The notes under the pieces are model-generated. The model ran no database searches, was not told the origin of the DNA, and worked only from the letters and a program-made list of their open reading frames with translations. This document shows, piece after piece, positions 23,705 through 33,012 of a stretch of 64,000 nt of DNA. The first letter of the stretch is position 1. Each line of letters opens with the position of its first letter. The stretch lies in assembly GCA_017622085.1 (NCBI GenBank), contig JAGARU010000018.1, forward strand, positions 1-64,000, given 5' to 3'. This DNA is from Clostridia bacterium. GTDB taxonomy: Bacteria; Bacillota; Clostridia; Oscillospirales; CAG-272. The position numbers were made by a program, and so were the translations under genes.

Positions 23705-24565
23705 ATGAGTGTAAAAATTATCGTAGACTCGGCGTCGGATATAACCGTAGGCTATGCCGAGGCAAACAACATAGGCTTTGCTCCGTTGAAAACAAGTCTT
23801 GCCGGAACCGAATATCGTGACGGCATTGATATAAAACCGGATGTTTTTTATGACAAGCTGGCGGCAAATAAGGAGCTTGCGCATACAAGTCAAGTAAACC
23901 CCGGCGAATTTGCGGATCTGTTTGAAAAAGAGATCGAGGGCGGAAACGATCTTGTCGTAATCACCATTTCAAGCGGTCTGTCGGGAACCTATCAAAGCGC
24001 TTGTATTGCCGCCGCAGAGTATCCTGATCGTGTATTTGTAGTGGACAGCCTTAGTGCTACCGCCGGAGAGCATGTTCTCATTGAACGGGCAATCGCGCTT
24101 CGGGATGCGGGAAAAACCGCTTCGGAAATTTTCTCGGAGCTTGATGCGTTGCGTAAAAAAACACGCTTATTCGTCCGTGTAGACACGCTGGAATATCTCA
24201 AGCGCGGCGGTCGTATTTCGAAAACGTCTGCCGTAGTCGGCGGCTTTTTGGGAATTAGACCGATACTGACCTTGAACGCAGAGGGAAAGCTGGAAACCGT
24301 TGGAAAGCCGCGTGGAACCATCGCAAGCCATAAAATGATGAATGATCGTATAGAAGCCTGCGGCGGAATTGATTTTTCTATGCCGGTGGTCATTACATAC
24401 GCAGGTGATCTTGCAGATGGCACAGTGCAGAATTATTTGGCAGATAGTACGCATATTTACGGAAACAATACAGATAAAATCAAGATCGGTCAGCTCGGTT
24501 GCGTTATCGGTACGCACACCGGTCCCGGCGCAATCGTTGTTTCTTTTGTACCTAATAAAAAATGA
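23705..24565 (+). CDS. DegV-family fatty-acid-binding protein (286 aa)
   Basis: Start at 23705 with AAAGGAAG upstream. N-terminal KIIVDSASDIT, then YRDGIDIKPDVFYDKL, HTSQVNPGEF and ISSGLSGTYQSA, which together form the fatty-acid pocket, and RVDTLEYLKRGGRISKTSAVVGGFLGI. DegV/FakB proteins hold a fatty acid for phosphorylation by FakA and supply acyl-phosphate to PlsY (family knowledge). Being 75 bp after plsY, a shared acyl-delivery role is plausible. A deleted second DegV lies at 31415. Complete length for the family. Confidence 0.9.
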   Translation: MSVKIIVDSASDITVGYAEANNIGFAPLKTSLAGTEYRDGIDIKPDVFYDKLAANKELAHTSQVNPGEFADLFEKEIEGGNDLVVITISSGLSGTYQSACIAAAEYPDRVFVVDSLSATAGEHVLIERAIALRDAGKTASEIFSELDALRKKTRLFVRVDTLEYLKRGGRISKTSAVVGGFLGIRPILTLNAEGKLETVGKPRGTIASHKMMNDRIEACGGIDFSMPVVITYAGDLADGTVQNYLADSTHIYGNNTDKIKIGQLGCVIGTHTGPGAIVVSFVPNKK

Positions 24566-24580
24566 AAAGAGGATAAAATC

Positions 24581-25153
24581 ATGACAGAACTTGAAAAAGC
24601 ATTGGCAGGCGAACAGTTTGACAGACGAGATGCGGAAATCCGCGCGTTTCAGAGTAACGTGAAGGATTTGTGCTTTGAATTCAACCACACGAAACCTTCC
24701 GATCCAAGAAGGAGTGAGATCATCAAGGAACTCGTTTCGGGATACAACCCCTATGTATTTATCGAGGGCGGCTTTGAGTGCGTGTTCGGAAAAAACATTC
24801 ATTTTCAGGGAATGGCTATGATCAACTACGGTTGTACCTTCCTTGACTCCAACATTATCACGATCGGTCATTGTGCTTTGATCGGCCCCGGCTGTAAGGT
24901 CATCTGCACCAATCACGCTCTCGACGGAGAGGAAAGACTGAAGGGGCTCTTCAACGATAAGCCTATCACCATCGGTGAAAACGTATGGCTCGGCGCTGAC
25001 GTCACCGTTCTTCCCGGTGTTACCATCGGCAAGAACAGCGTGATCGGAGCAGGCTCCGTCGTTACCAAGGATATCCCCGAAAACGTGGTTGCGGTCGGAA
25101 ATCCCTGTAAGGTATTAAGACCGATCACCGAGGAAGATAAACTTTGCAAATAA
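24581..25153 (+). CDS. Hexapeptide-repeat O-acetyltransferase, maltose/galactoside type (190 aa)
   Basis: An N-terminal helical segment typical of maltose/galactoside acetyltransferases is followed by left-handed beta-helix hexapeptide repeats (INYGCTFLDSNIITIG onward) and the catalytic His in CTNHAL. The final ITIGENVWLGADVTVLPGV and IGAGSVVTKDIPEN segments are characteristic. It acetylates a sugar or similar hydroxyl using acetyl-CoA, as a trimer. Usual length. Starts 15 bp after the DegV gene with AAAAGAGG upstream, so it is probably co-transcribed with plsY and degV. Confidence 0.88.
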   Translation: MTELEKALAGEQFDRRDAEIRAFQSNVKDLCFEFNHTKPSDPRRSEIIKELVSGYNPYVFIEGGFECVFGKNIHFQGMAMINYGCTFLDSNIITIGHCALIGPGCKVICTNHALDGEERLKGLFNDKPITIGENVWLGADVTVLPGVTIGKNSVIGAGSVVTKDIPENVVAVGNPCKVLRPITEEDKLCK

Positions 25154-25223
25154 AAATTTATAAAAAACATCGGCGCAGGCTTCGTTTTTGATTTTCCTAA
25201 TAAAATATGTTCATAGAAAATAC

Positions 25224-25336
25224 TTGAAGTTCAACGAACGATTTGATATAATATATACGTTATAAGGATTTTCAAAATCAAAGAATGAATCATCGTCATT
25301 ATCAGAACTACGCCCTCGGTGAGCGTAGTTCTTTTT
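25224..25336 (+). promoter_or_regulatory. Promoter and leader terminator of the alarmone synthetase gene
   Basis: TTGAAG (25224-25229), 17 bp, TATAAT (25247-25252). About 50 bases after the expected start of RNA is a perfect terminator, GAACTACGC / GCGTAGTTC plus five T (25305-25336), still 37 bases before the coding start. So the promoter makes either a short RNA of about 75 nt or, with read-through, the mRNA: an attenuator layout. Confidence 0.6.
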
Positions 25337-25372
25337 ATATGGCATTAGAAGTAACATGAAATAGGAGAAAAA

Positions 25373-26152
25373 ATGAACGAGAAAAAAGATTTTTACGACT
25401 CTATGGGTTTTGATCGTGGACAGCTTATGACCTTGACGGATGCCGCCGCCAATATGATGTACGAGCATTCAAAGAAAATGCTTGGTTCCATGATCAAATA
25501 CAAAGAGCTTATGATGATGTATACCTGTGCCATGAAGGAGATCAAAACAAAATTTGAGGTTTTGGATACCGATTTCAAGGTGCGCTTCAGTCGAAATCCC
25601 ATCAGCTCTATCAGCACAAGGATCAAAAGCACGGCGAGCATTACCGAAAAGATGCACCGTTTGGGCGTGCCGTTCTCGGTGGATAGCATTGTTGAGAACG
25701 TTCACGACGTGGCGGGAATTCGTGTGATCTGCTCCTACATCGACGATATTTATCTTCTTGCCGATGCTCTCTTGAAGCAAGAGGATATAAAGCTGATCGC
25801 AAGAAAGGATTATATTGCAAATCCGAAGCCCAACGGATATCGTAGCCTGCATCTGATCGTCACCGTTCCCGTATTCTTTATGGATGAAAAACGGGATATG
25901 AAGGTCGAGGTGCAGATTCGCACCATTGCTATGGATTTTTGGGCGAGCCTTGAGCATCAGCTCAAATATAAGCAGGAGATTGAAAATCAGCAGGATATCG
26001 TCATGCAGCTCAAAGCCTGCGCTGACGTGATCGCGGCGACCGACGAGCGAATGCTTGGGATTCGCGAGCAGATCGAGCAAATGCAGGATACACCGACAGA
26101 GGAAGATATCATGCTGGAAAAGCTGAGTAAGTTTGATATTAACATAAATTGA
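25373..26152 (+). CDS. Small alarmone synthetase, RelA/SpoT domain (259 aa)
   Basis: A single RelA/SpoT nucleotidyltransferase domain without hydrolase or regulatory domains, as in RelP/RelQ/YjbM-type synthetases. Key segments: RIKSTASITEKM, VHDVAGIRVICSYI, NPKPNGYRSLHL and EVQIRTIAMDFWASLEHQLKYK. It would make (p)ppGpp from GTP/GDP and ATP. Long helices extend both ends, consistent with tetramer formation. It has its own promoter with a leader terminator. The start has AGGAG upstream. Carriage of an alarmone synthetase by an island may affect host stress physiology (inference). Confidence 0.9.
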   Translation: MNEKKDFYDSMGFDRGQLMTLTDAAANMMYEHSKKMLGSMIKYKELMMMYTCAMKEIKTKFEVLDTDFKVRFSRNPISSISTRIKSTASITEKMHRLGVPFSVDSIVENVHDVAGIRVICSYIDDIYLLADALLKQEDIKLIARKDYIANPKPNGYRSLHLIVTVPVFFMDEKRDMKVEVQIRTIAMDFWASLEHQLKYKQEIENQQDIVMQLKACADVIAATDERMLGIREQIEQMQDTPTEEDIMLEKLSKFDININ

Positions 26153-26165
26153 TAGAGGAATAAAA

Positions 26166-26873
26166 ATGTCTGAAGCATACATAAAATTTTCAAACGTAGT
26201 AAAAAGCTACGGCACAGGAAGTGCCGAGATTCACGCACTCGACGGCGTTGATTTTGTGATCGACAAGGGAGAGTTTTGCATTCTGCTCGGCTCGTCGGGC
26301 GCGGGAAAGACCACGCTGCTTAATATGCTTGGCGGTATGGATACCATTACAAGCGGTAAGATCGAATTTGACGGGCGGGATGTTTCTGCGCTTACGGGGC
26401 GTGAGCTTGTGGAATACCGCCGTCACGACGTGGGCTTTGTGTTTCAGTTCTACAATCTGATCCCAAATCTAACAGCACTTGAAAACGTGGAGATCGCCGC
26501 ACAGCTCTGCAAGAATCCCATTCCCGCAGAGGAAGCGCTCCGCATGGTCGGGCTTTCCGAGAGAGCAAACAATTTTCCCGCACAGCTTTCGGGCGGCGAG
26601 CAGCAGCGTGTTGCCATTGCCCGCGCTCTTGCTAAGAATCCCCGTTTGCTCCTTTGCGACGAGCCGACGGGAGCTTTGGATTACGTCACGGGAAAGGCAG
26701 TTTTGAAGCTGCTCTATGACCTCAGCCGTGAGCGCGGAACGACGGTGATTATTATCACGCACAACCAAGCCATCGCACCTATGGCAGACCGTATCATCAA
26801 AATTAAAAGTGGCAAAATTCGCTCCAACGAGATCAATGAAAAGGTCGTTCCCATTGACGAGATCGAGTGGTGA
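26166..26873 (+). CDS. ABC transporter ATPase, MacB/LolD type (235 aa)
   Basis: Walker A GSSGAGKT (about residues 40-47), Q-loop [18 protein letters not shown], signature [15 protein letters not shown], Walker [13 protein letters not shown] and switch His in IITHN. These are the marks of the ATPases that drive FtsX-type permeases. It starts 14 bp after the alarmone synthetase gene with AGAGGAA upstream, and its stop overlaps the permease start (TGATG). Confidence 0.92.
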   Translation: MSEAYIKFSNVVKSYGTGSAEIHALDGVDFVIDKGEFCILLGSSGAGKTTLLNMLGGMDTITSGKIEFDGRDVSALTGRELVEYRRHDVGFVFQFYNLIPNLTALENVEIAAQLCKNPIPAEEALRMVGLSERANNFPAQLSGGEQQRVAIARALAKNPRLLLCDEPTGALDYVTGKAVLKLLYDLSRERGTTVIIITHNQAIAPMADRIIKIKSGKIRSNEINEKVVPIDEIEW

Positions 26874-29362
26874 TGCGTATGAAAACCTCCGTAGTAAAAC
26901 TAACTTTTCGTTCGATCAAGACCTTTTTCGGACGGTATATGGCGCTTCTGCTCATCGTTGCCATCAGCGTGGGCTTTTTTGCGGGACTCAAGATCACGCA
27001 GGATGCTATGATCGACACCGCCGAGGAATATCTGGACAAGCAGGACTTCTATGATTTCCGTCTCTTTTCCACCCTCGGCTTTACCGAGGATGACGTAGAA
27101 GAATTTCGCAAGCTTTCGGGCGTAGATGATGCGGAAGGCACGAAAACGCTGGACGCTCTCATGAAGATCGACGGAAACGATCAGCCGCTGAAGCTCATGG
27201 CGATTCCCGAATCGATCAACCGCCCGTCGCTTGCCGCAGGCAGAATGCCCGAAGCTGACAACGAATGCCTTGCCGATGACGAGCGCTTTTCTGAGGACGA
27301 CATCGGCAAGACCGTGACCGTGTCTGAGGCGAACAAGGAGAGCGTTTTCGATCAGCTTTCGGGCAAGGAATATACCATCGTCGGACTTGTGGATTCTCCC
27401 ATCTATCTGAGTATGGACAGGGGCACGACTGATATGGGAACAGGAGCTTTACATTCCTTCCTGTATCTGCCTTCGGATAATTTTGAGAGCGAGGTCTATA
27501 CTGAGATCAATTTGACGCTGACCGAAAGCGCCGCGATGTATAGCGACGAATACGATGAGATCATCGAAAAATACGAGGCTGACGTGACGGCTCTTACCAA
27601 ACGGCTTGCGAGTGAGCGCTATGACGGTTTGTTCGCACAGATCGTAGTTCCGCCCGAGCTTGCAGCCCTTGGCGTGACCGCGGAGCAGCTCGCGGAAGAA
27701 GCAGGTCTGGAGGAGCCCGAAACATACGTGCTGACACGCAACGAAAACGCGGGCTACGTCAGCTTTGAGAGTGATACCTCCATCGTCAGCGGCGTTGCCA
27801 ATATCTTTCCCGTGTTCTTTATTCTCATTGCCATGCTCGTCTGCATTACGACGATGACGAGAATGGTGGACGAAGAACGCACGCAGATCGGAGTCCTCAA
27901 GGCGATGGGCTTTTCAGGCGGCAAGGTCATGGCAAAATATCTGCTCTATGCGGGAAGCGCCACCGTTATCGGTTGGGGCATCGGCTTCTTCCTCTGCACG
28001 TGGGGTTTACCCTTGATCTTCTGGTTCGCCTACGGCGCGATCTACAACTTCGCTCCGCTGAATTATCTGTTCAGCCCGAGTCTTGCCGTTATTACGCTTG
28101 TCATCTCTCTTGCGGGCATTCTCGGCGCAACCTTCATCTCCTGCCGTAAGGAGCTTTTGAGCGTTCCCGCCAAGCTGATCCGTCCCAAGACTACGCAAAA
28201 AGGAAAGCGTATTCTTCTCGAACGCATCACGCCCTTGTGGAAGCGCTTGCCGTTCCTTGCCAAGATCATCACCCGCAATATGTTCCGCTATAAGCGCAGA
28301 CTTGTGATGATGCTCGTCGGCATCGGCTGCTGCGCGGGACTTGTGGTAACGGCGTTTGGCGTCAGAGATTCAATGATCAACATCGGCTCGCTCCAATTTG
28401 AAGGCGTGCAGACCTACGAGATCGAAGCCACCTTTGAGGAAGGCACGGATGCCGAGGTTAAGGAGCGAATGGACGGGCTTGACGGCGTTGAGTCCTATCA
28501 GCTTGCGTCTGTTCACCGTGTTGATTTGATTGGCAACTCCACTATCAATTCGGTGTCGCTTATGAGCTTTGCGGATACCGAGAGTCTCGATGAATTCTGG
28601 CATTTTTCCTACAAGGACGAGATTGTTGCGCTCCCCGACAGGGGTGAGGCGATCATCTGCAATAAGATCGCAGAAAAGCTGGAGCTTTCGGTGGGTGACA
28701 CCTTCACCGTAAAGGATGCCGATCTCAATACCTTTACCGTGACCGTCGGCGGTATCTTTGAGAGCTATATCAACAACTATATGGTGATCTCCGAGGAAAC
28801 GCATAACGAGGTGTTTGGCGATTGGCAGGCAAATACCTCTATGGTGGCAATCAACGGCGACGGAGAACAGATCGCCCGCGCTCTGACCGAAATGGACGAG
28901 ATAACGAGTGTTTCACAGCTTGAAGCCTCCAAAAAGAATGTGGACGATGCCTTGTCCTGCCTTAACTATATCATTTGGCTTGTTGTAGGATTTTCGGGAG
29001 CGCTTGCGTTTATCGTCATCTTTAACCTCACCAATATCAACCTTGCCGAGCGAAGCCGTGAGATCGCCACCGTCGAGGTGCTTGGCTTTTATCCGGGGGA
29101 AACGAACAGCTACGTGCTGCGGGAAAATCTGATCCTGTCGGTCATCGCCGCCATCATCGGTCTGCCGCTTGGAACGCTGTTCCACCGTATCGTGATGAGC
29201 ATGATCCTCATTGATTCGCTGTCCTTTGCAAAGATCATCACGCCGATCAGCTACGTGCTTTCTGTGATCTGTACCATCCTTTTTGCCGTTATTGTCAACG
29301 CTTTTATGAAACGGCAGATCAAAAAGATCAAGATGGCAGAATCGCTCAAGGCGGTGGAGTAA
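26873..29362 (+). CDS. FtsX-domain ABC permease, two-unit form (829 aa)
   Basis: An N-terminal helix (FFGRYMALLLIVAISVGFFAG), a large extracytoplasmic domain (about residues 45-320), three helices forming FtsX domain 1, a linker near residue 450 (LIRPKTTQKGKR), another helix and outer domain, then three helices of FtsX domain 2 ending near the C-terminus. This is the long single-gene permease of Firmicutes lipoprotein or peptide exporters. It works with the ATPase just upstream. GTG 26867 is a less likely start. The hairpin repeat at 29403 follows. Confidence 0.88.
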   Translation: MRMKTSVVKLTFRSIKTFFGRYMALLLIVAISVGFFAGLKITQDAMIDTAEEYLDKQDFYDFRLFSTLGFTEDDVEEFRKLSGVDDAEGTKTLDALMKIDGNDQPLKLMAIPESINRPSLAAGRMPEADNECLADDERFSEDDIGKTVTVSEANKESVFDQLSGKEYTIVGLVDSPIYLSMDRGTTDMGTGALHSFLYLPSDNFESEVYTEINLTLTESAAMYSDEYDEIIEKYEADVTALTKRLASERYDGLFAQIVVPPELAALGVTAEQLAEEAGLEEPETYVLTRNENAGYVSFESDTSIVSGVANIFPVFFILIAMLVCITTMTRMVDEERTQIGVLKAMGFSGGKVMAKYLLYAGSATVIGWGIGFFLCTWGLPLIFWFAYGAIYNFAPLNYLFSPSLAVITLVISLAGILGATFISCRKELLSVPAKLIRPKTTQKGKRILLERITPLWKRLPFLAKIITRNMFRYKRRLVMMLVGIGCCAGLVVTAFGVRDSMINIGSLQFEGVQTYEIEATFEEGTDAEVKERMDGLDGVESYQLASVHRVDLIGNSTINSVSLMSFADTESLDEFWHFSYKDEIVALPDRGEAIICNKIAEKLELSVGDTFTVKDADLNTFTVTVGGIFESYINNYMVISEETHNEVFGDWQANTSMVAINGDGEQIARALTEMDEITSVSQLEASKKNVDDALSCLNYIIWLVVGFSGALAFIVIFNLTNINLAERSREIATVEVLGFYPGETNSYVLRENLILSVIAAIIGLPLGTLFHRIVMSMILIDSLSFAKIITPISYVLSVICTILFAVIVNAFMKRQIKKIKMAESLKAVE

Positions 29363-29402
29363 TGGTCGGTTCAACGTTCAATAGTTGCTCCGCTGCAATC
29401 AA

Positions 29403-29461
29403 AGGGCTGACGAAAATTAATCGTCAGCCCTCAAATTTTGCGATGCAGTAGGCAAAGAAAA
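29403..29461. repeat. Hairpin-tail repeat, copy 4
   Basis: AGGGCTGACGA / TCGTCAGCCCT (29403-29413 and 29421-29431), then AAATTTTGCGATGCAGTAG and CAAAGAAAA. A diverged extra tail (TTGCTCCGCTGCAATCAAAG, about 29385-29404) lies just before it. The rest of 29462-29684 shows a weak hairpin near 29615 but no gene. Confidence 0.75.
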
Positions 29462-29684
29462 CGCTCCGTCGAGATAATGCCTTTCACGTTGACAATTGCC
29501 ATAAAAGTAAGCGTGATCGTACATATCAGTATCTGTATATGCATTCAGCCTCGAAGTACGGTAAGCAATAGAGATACAGAAAAAACACAGAAATATAATG
29601 ATGAATGAGGATAGGTGTAATAGCCCATCCTTTTTCGTTATAAAAACGTTTACAAAATTAAAGAGTGTCAATATTCCAAACTTG

Positions 29685-29736
29685 TTGACATTTCAACTTC
29701 TTTGTGATATACTTATAGAAGTTGTAATTTCAACTT
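29685..29736 (+). promoter_or_regulatory. MarR promoter with three CAACTT operator half-sites
   Basis: TTGACA (29685-29690), 17 bp, TATACT (29708-29713). A CAACTT half-site lies in the spacer (29694-29699) and an AAGTTG-N6-CAACTT dyad at 29719-29736 covers the start of RNA. This is the expected layout for autorepression by the MarR protein that follows. Confidence 0.7.
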
Positions 29737-29760
29737 TGATTTTCAAGGAGGATCATTGAA

Positions 29761-30213
29761 ATGCTGGACAGATTTGAACGATTTTCATTCGCGATTTCCG
29801 AGATTTCCCGTTGCTGGCGTAAGCTTGCTTCGGAGGAGCTTTCCAAATATGGATTAAAGAGTCCTCACGCCACGTATCTCACCACAATGTACAAATATCC
29901 CGACGGTATCACGGTACCGAAATTATGCGAGGTCAGCGGAAAGGATAAATCCGATGCGTCACGTATGATCGCCATTCTTGAGGAAAAGGGTCTTGCCCAA
30001 AAGAAGGTGGTTGACGGAAGCCTCTACCGCGGACTTTGGGCTCTTACGGAGCAAGGAAAGAAAGCCGCGCAGGAGGTATGTCTGCGCGCAAGCAAAGCCG
30101 TTGAATTGGCAGGTAAGGATTTAAGCGACGAAACAAGAGATATTTTCTATCAGGCGCTCGAATCCATCACTTCAAATTTAACGGAGCTCAGCAAGGAAGG
30201 AATACCCGAATAA
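29761..30213 (+). CDS. MarR-family transcriptional regulator (150 aa)
   Basis: A typical MarR layout: N-terminal dimer helix, winged helix with PDGITVPKLCEVSGKDKSDASRMIAILEEKGL (recognition part about residues 60-85) and wing VDGSLYRGLWALTEQGK, then a C-terminal dimer helix. The start has AAGGAGG upstream. It overlaps the next gene by one base, so it heads an operon with alcohol and aldehyde dehydrogenases and probably senses an aldehyde, alcohol or lipid (inference). Operator half-sites lie in its promoter. Confidence 0.85.
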   Translation: MLDRFERFSFAISEISRCWRKLASEELSKYGLKSPHATYLTTMYKYPDGITVPKLCEVSGKDKSDASRMIAILEEKGLAQKKVVDGSLYRGLWALTEQGKKAAQEVCLRASKAVELAGKDLSDETRDIFYQALESITSNLTELSKEGIPE

Positions 30214-31418
30214 TGAATATTGCGTCAAAACTTTTTTGTCGTTCGTTCCAAATAGTTTTCCGTTCGGCATTACCGATATTGCCTTACAGAGAACCTAAAA
30301 TCGTCCCGTCTTGTTCGGCGCTTGGTGACGTATTCAAGAAAGAAAGCGCTACGTCCGTTCTCGTTGTAACGGATGCGGGGATTGTAAAAAACGGATTGAC
30401 GCGCCCTCTTGAGGACGTCTTAAAGAAAAACGAAATCAGATATATTGTTTACGATAAGACACAACAAAATCCTACCGTGGAGAACGTGGAGGATGCGCTC
30501 GCACTTTACAACAAGAATAAGTGCGATGCGCTCATTGCCATTGGCGGCGGTTCTGCGATGGATTGCGCCAAGGCGGTTGGTGCACGTGTAGCGTATCCTA
30601 AGAAAACAGTTGGAAAGATGGGCGGTATTCTGCGTGTTCTTCGCACACTTCCCACGTTGATCGCCATTCCCACCACAGCAGGTACGGGCAGCGAAACTAC
30701 ATTGGCGGCAGTCATTACGGATAGCAAAACGCATCACAAATACGCTCTTATGAGCTTTCCGCTGATTCCGCATTACGCTGTGCTTGATGCTACGCTTACC
30801 TATACACTTCCGCCGCATATGACCTCGACTACAGGTATGGATGCTCTCACTCATGCCGTGGAAGCTTATATCGGTCGTTCTACCACGAAAGAAACGAGAA
30901 GGCTTGCGCTTGAAGCGACAAAGCTTGTTTTTGAAAACGTGGAGAAAGCATATAACGACGGTAATAACCACAATGCAAGAGAAAATATGCTTCACGCAGC
31001 CTATAAAGCAGGCGTTGCATTCTCCAAATCCTATGTTGGTTATATTCATGCCGTAGCGCATTCACTCGGTGGTAAATATGGAACACCCCACGGCCTTGCC
31101 AATGCAGTAATAATGCCTTGCATTTTGGAATCTTACGGCAAGTGTGTATATAAGCAGCTTCAACGTCTCGGTGTTGCCGCCGGCGTATGCTCTGAGAACG
31201 ATTGTTATGAAGTTGGAGCAAAAAAATTTATTGAAGCAATTAAAGTATTAAATGAAAAAATGAATATTCCCAATAAAGTAACGGCAATCAAACAGGAAGA
31301 TATTTCCGAGATGGCAAGACACGCCGAGAAAGAAGCGAATCCTCTCTATCCCGTGCCGAAGCTGATGACGAGAAAAGAGCTTGAGAGCTTTTACTATACG
31401 ATAGGAGGAATCCAATGA
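30213..31418 (+). CDS. Iron-containing alcohol dehydrogenase (401 aa)
   Basis: A group III dehydrogenase with the NAD(P) motif IGGGSAMDCAKAVG, IPTTAGTGSETT, and metal ligands Asp/His in MDALTHAVEAY and His in YIHAVAHSLGGKYGTPHG. It interconverts an alcohol and aldehyde using NAD(P)H and Fe2+ or Zn2+. Full length for the family. It starts within the MarR stop (TAATG) and its stop overlaps the next start (ATGA). With the aldehyde dehydrogenase and lysoplasmalogenase downstream, a fatty aldehyde is a reasonable guess for substrate, not shown by sequence. Confidence 0.9.
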   Translation: MNIASKLFCRSFQIVFRSALPILPYREPKIVPSCSALGDVFKKESATSVLVVTDAGIVKNGLTRPLEDVLKKNEIRYIVYDKTQQNPTVENVEDALALYNKNKCDALIAIGGGSAMDCAKAVGARVAYPKKTVGKMGGILRVLRTLPTLIAIPTTAGTGSETTLAAVITDSKTHHKYALMSFPLIPHYAVLDATLTYTLPPHMTSTTGMDALTHAVEAYIGRSTTKETRRLALEATKLVFENVEKAYNDGNNHNARENMLHAAYKAGVAFSKSYVGYIHAVAHSLGGKYGTPHGLANAVIMPCILESYGKCVYKQLQRLGVAAGVCSENDCYEVGAKKFIEAIKVLNEKMNIPNKVTAIKQEDISEMARHAEKEANPLYPVPKLMTRKELESFYYTIGGIQ

Positions 31419-31615
31419 GAAAAATAAAAATTGTTGCCGACTCATCGTGTGATATGTTTGAGTTGAAGCATACCGAGTTTGAAGCTGCACCTATGAAAAT
31501 TATTACCGCCGAGTGCGAATTCGTTGATGATGCAAATCTCGATGTTGACGGTAGGGGATTATGTAGCTTTTACGCCGAAAAAGGCGGTGTGCTCGTAGGC
31601 TTTGAGAAAGCGTAA
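31415..31615 (+). pseudogene. Internally deleted DegV-family gene (66-aa remnant)
   Basis: The first about 47 residues (KIKIVADSSCDMFEL, then EFVDDANLDVDG) match the N-terminal start of a DegV protein, and the last 19 (GLCSFYAEKGGVLVGFEKA) match a DegV C-terminus. The middle, about 210 residues holding the fatty-acid pocket, is missing without breaking the frame. The start (ATGA overlap, AGGAGG upstream) is intact, so the fragment is probably translated but cannot bind fatty acid. The deletion point is near base 31556. The full-length paralog lies at 23705. Confidence 0.75.
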
Positions 31616-31626
31616 CGGAGGCAGAT

Positions 31627-33009
31627 ATGACAAATCAAGAAATACAAAGCTTGCTTGAAAAACAGCGAGCCTATTACAGAAGCGGTGCGACGATTCCCGT
31701 TAAATTCCGCATTGAGCAACTGAAAAAGCTCTATTCGGCGGTCAAAAAATATCAGAACGAGATCAATGATGCTTTAACATCCGACCTCGGCAAGAGCCAT
31801 TACGAGGGATTTATGTGCGAAAGCGGACTTGTGCTGACCGAGATCTCCTATATGATCAAGCACACAAGGAAGTTCGCAAAAAGAAAGACCGTTGCAACAC
31901 CTCTCGCGCAGTTCCATTCACATAGCTATAAACAGCCCGTTCCTTACGGAAATACTCTTATTATGAGTCCTTGGAACTATCCTTTCCTTTTGACACTTGA
32001 TCCTCTTGCAGATGCGATAGCGGCAGGTAATACAGCAATCGTAAAGCCGAGTGCATACTCTCCTGCGACAAGCAGAATCGTGGAGAAGATCATTAAGGAA
32101 TGCTTTGCTCCCGAATACATTGCTGTCGTTACTGGCGGTAGAGCCGAAAACACAGCCCTTCTCGATCAAAAATTTGATTTCGTATTCTTTACGGGAAGTC
32201 AGGCGGTCGGCAAAGAGGTGCTTCGCCATACCGCAGAGCATCTAACTCCTGCGGTGTTGGAGCTTGGCGGCAAAAGCCCCTGTATCGTAGATTCGAGTGC
32301 AAATATTAAGCTCGCCGCAAAGCGTATTGTTTGGGGCAAGTATCTCAACTGCGGTCAGACCTGTGTTGCTCCCGACTATATCCTCTGCGAGAGATCGGTC
32401 AAGGACGAATTTGTAAAAGCCGTTGTCTCAGAGATCAAAAAGCAGTACGGTGCAAATCCCCTTGAAAATAAAGACTACGGCAAGATCATCAGCGAAAAGC
32501 ATTTTGCCCGTCTGAGCACGTTGATCGATAAAAACAAGGTCGTAATCGGCGGCAACACAAACTCCGACACTTGCCAAATTGCTCCTACTGTGATGGATAA
32601 CGTAACCTATGAAGATGCAGTTATGGGAGAGGAAATCTTCGGCCCCATTATGCCGATCCTCACCTTTGATGATTTTGATAGTGTTGTTGACGAGCTTAAG
32701 CAGAAAGATAAGCCCCTTGCGCTCTATCTCTTTACAAGCGATAAGAAGCATATTAAGCGCGTTACGACTGAGCTTTCCTACGGAGGCGGTTGTATCAATG
32801 ATGTTGTCATTCATCTTGCCACAAGCGCAATGGGCTTTGGCGGCGTTGGGGAAAGCGGTATGGGATCCTATCACGGCAAGGACGGTTTTGATGCCTTCTC
32901 GCATTATAAATCCATCGTCGATAAAAAGACTTGGCTCGATCTGCCTATGCGCTATCAGCCCTTTAAGAGTAAGCTTTACGAAAAGCTTTTGCATATTTTT
33001 TTGAGGTGA
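31627..33009 (+). CDS. Aldehyde dehydrogenase, fatty-aldehyde type (460 aa)
   Basis: Catalytic Cys in NCGQTCVAPDY, general-base Glu in VLELGGKSP, NAD contacts in SPWNYPF and FFTGSQAVGK, and EEIFGPIMP. The short length (about 460) and C-terminal hydrophobic tail (YEKLLHIFLR) fit class 3/fatty aldehyde dehydrogenases that bind membranes. It oxidises aldehydes to acids. It lies between the alcohol dehydrogenase and a lysoplasmalogenase-like gene; the latter releases fatty aldehydes, giving a coherent pathway. Starts 11 bp after the DegV remnant with ACGGAGG upstream. Confidence 0.9.
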   Translation: MTNQEIQSLLEKQRAYYRSGATIPVKFRIEQLKKLYSAVKKYQNEINDALTSDLGKSHYEGFMCESGLVLTEISYMIKHTRKFAKRKTVATPLAQFHSHSYKQPVPYGNTLIMSPWNYPFLLTLDPLADAIAAGNTAIVKPSAYSPATSRIVEKIIKECFAPEYIAVVTGGRAENTALLDQKFDFVFFTGSQAVGKEVLRHTAEHLTPAVLELGGKSPCIVDSSANIKLAAKRIVWGKYLNCGQTCVAPDYILCERSVKDEFVKAVVSEIKKQYGANPLENKDYGKIISEKHFARLSTLIDKNKVVIGGNTNSDTCQIAPTVMDNVTYEDAVMGEEIFGPIMPILTFDDFDSVVDELKQKDKPLALYLFTSDKKHIKRVTTELSYGGGCINDVVIHLATSAMGFGGVGESGMGSYHGKDGFDAFSHYKSIVDKKTWLDLPMRYQPFKSKLYEKLLHIFLR

Positions 33010-33012
33010 ATT

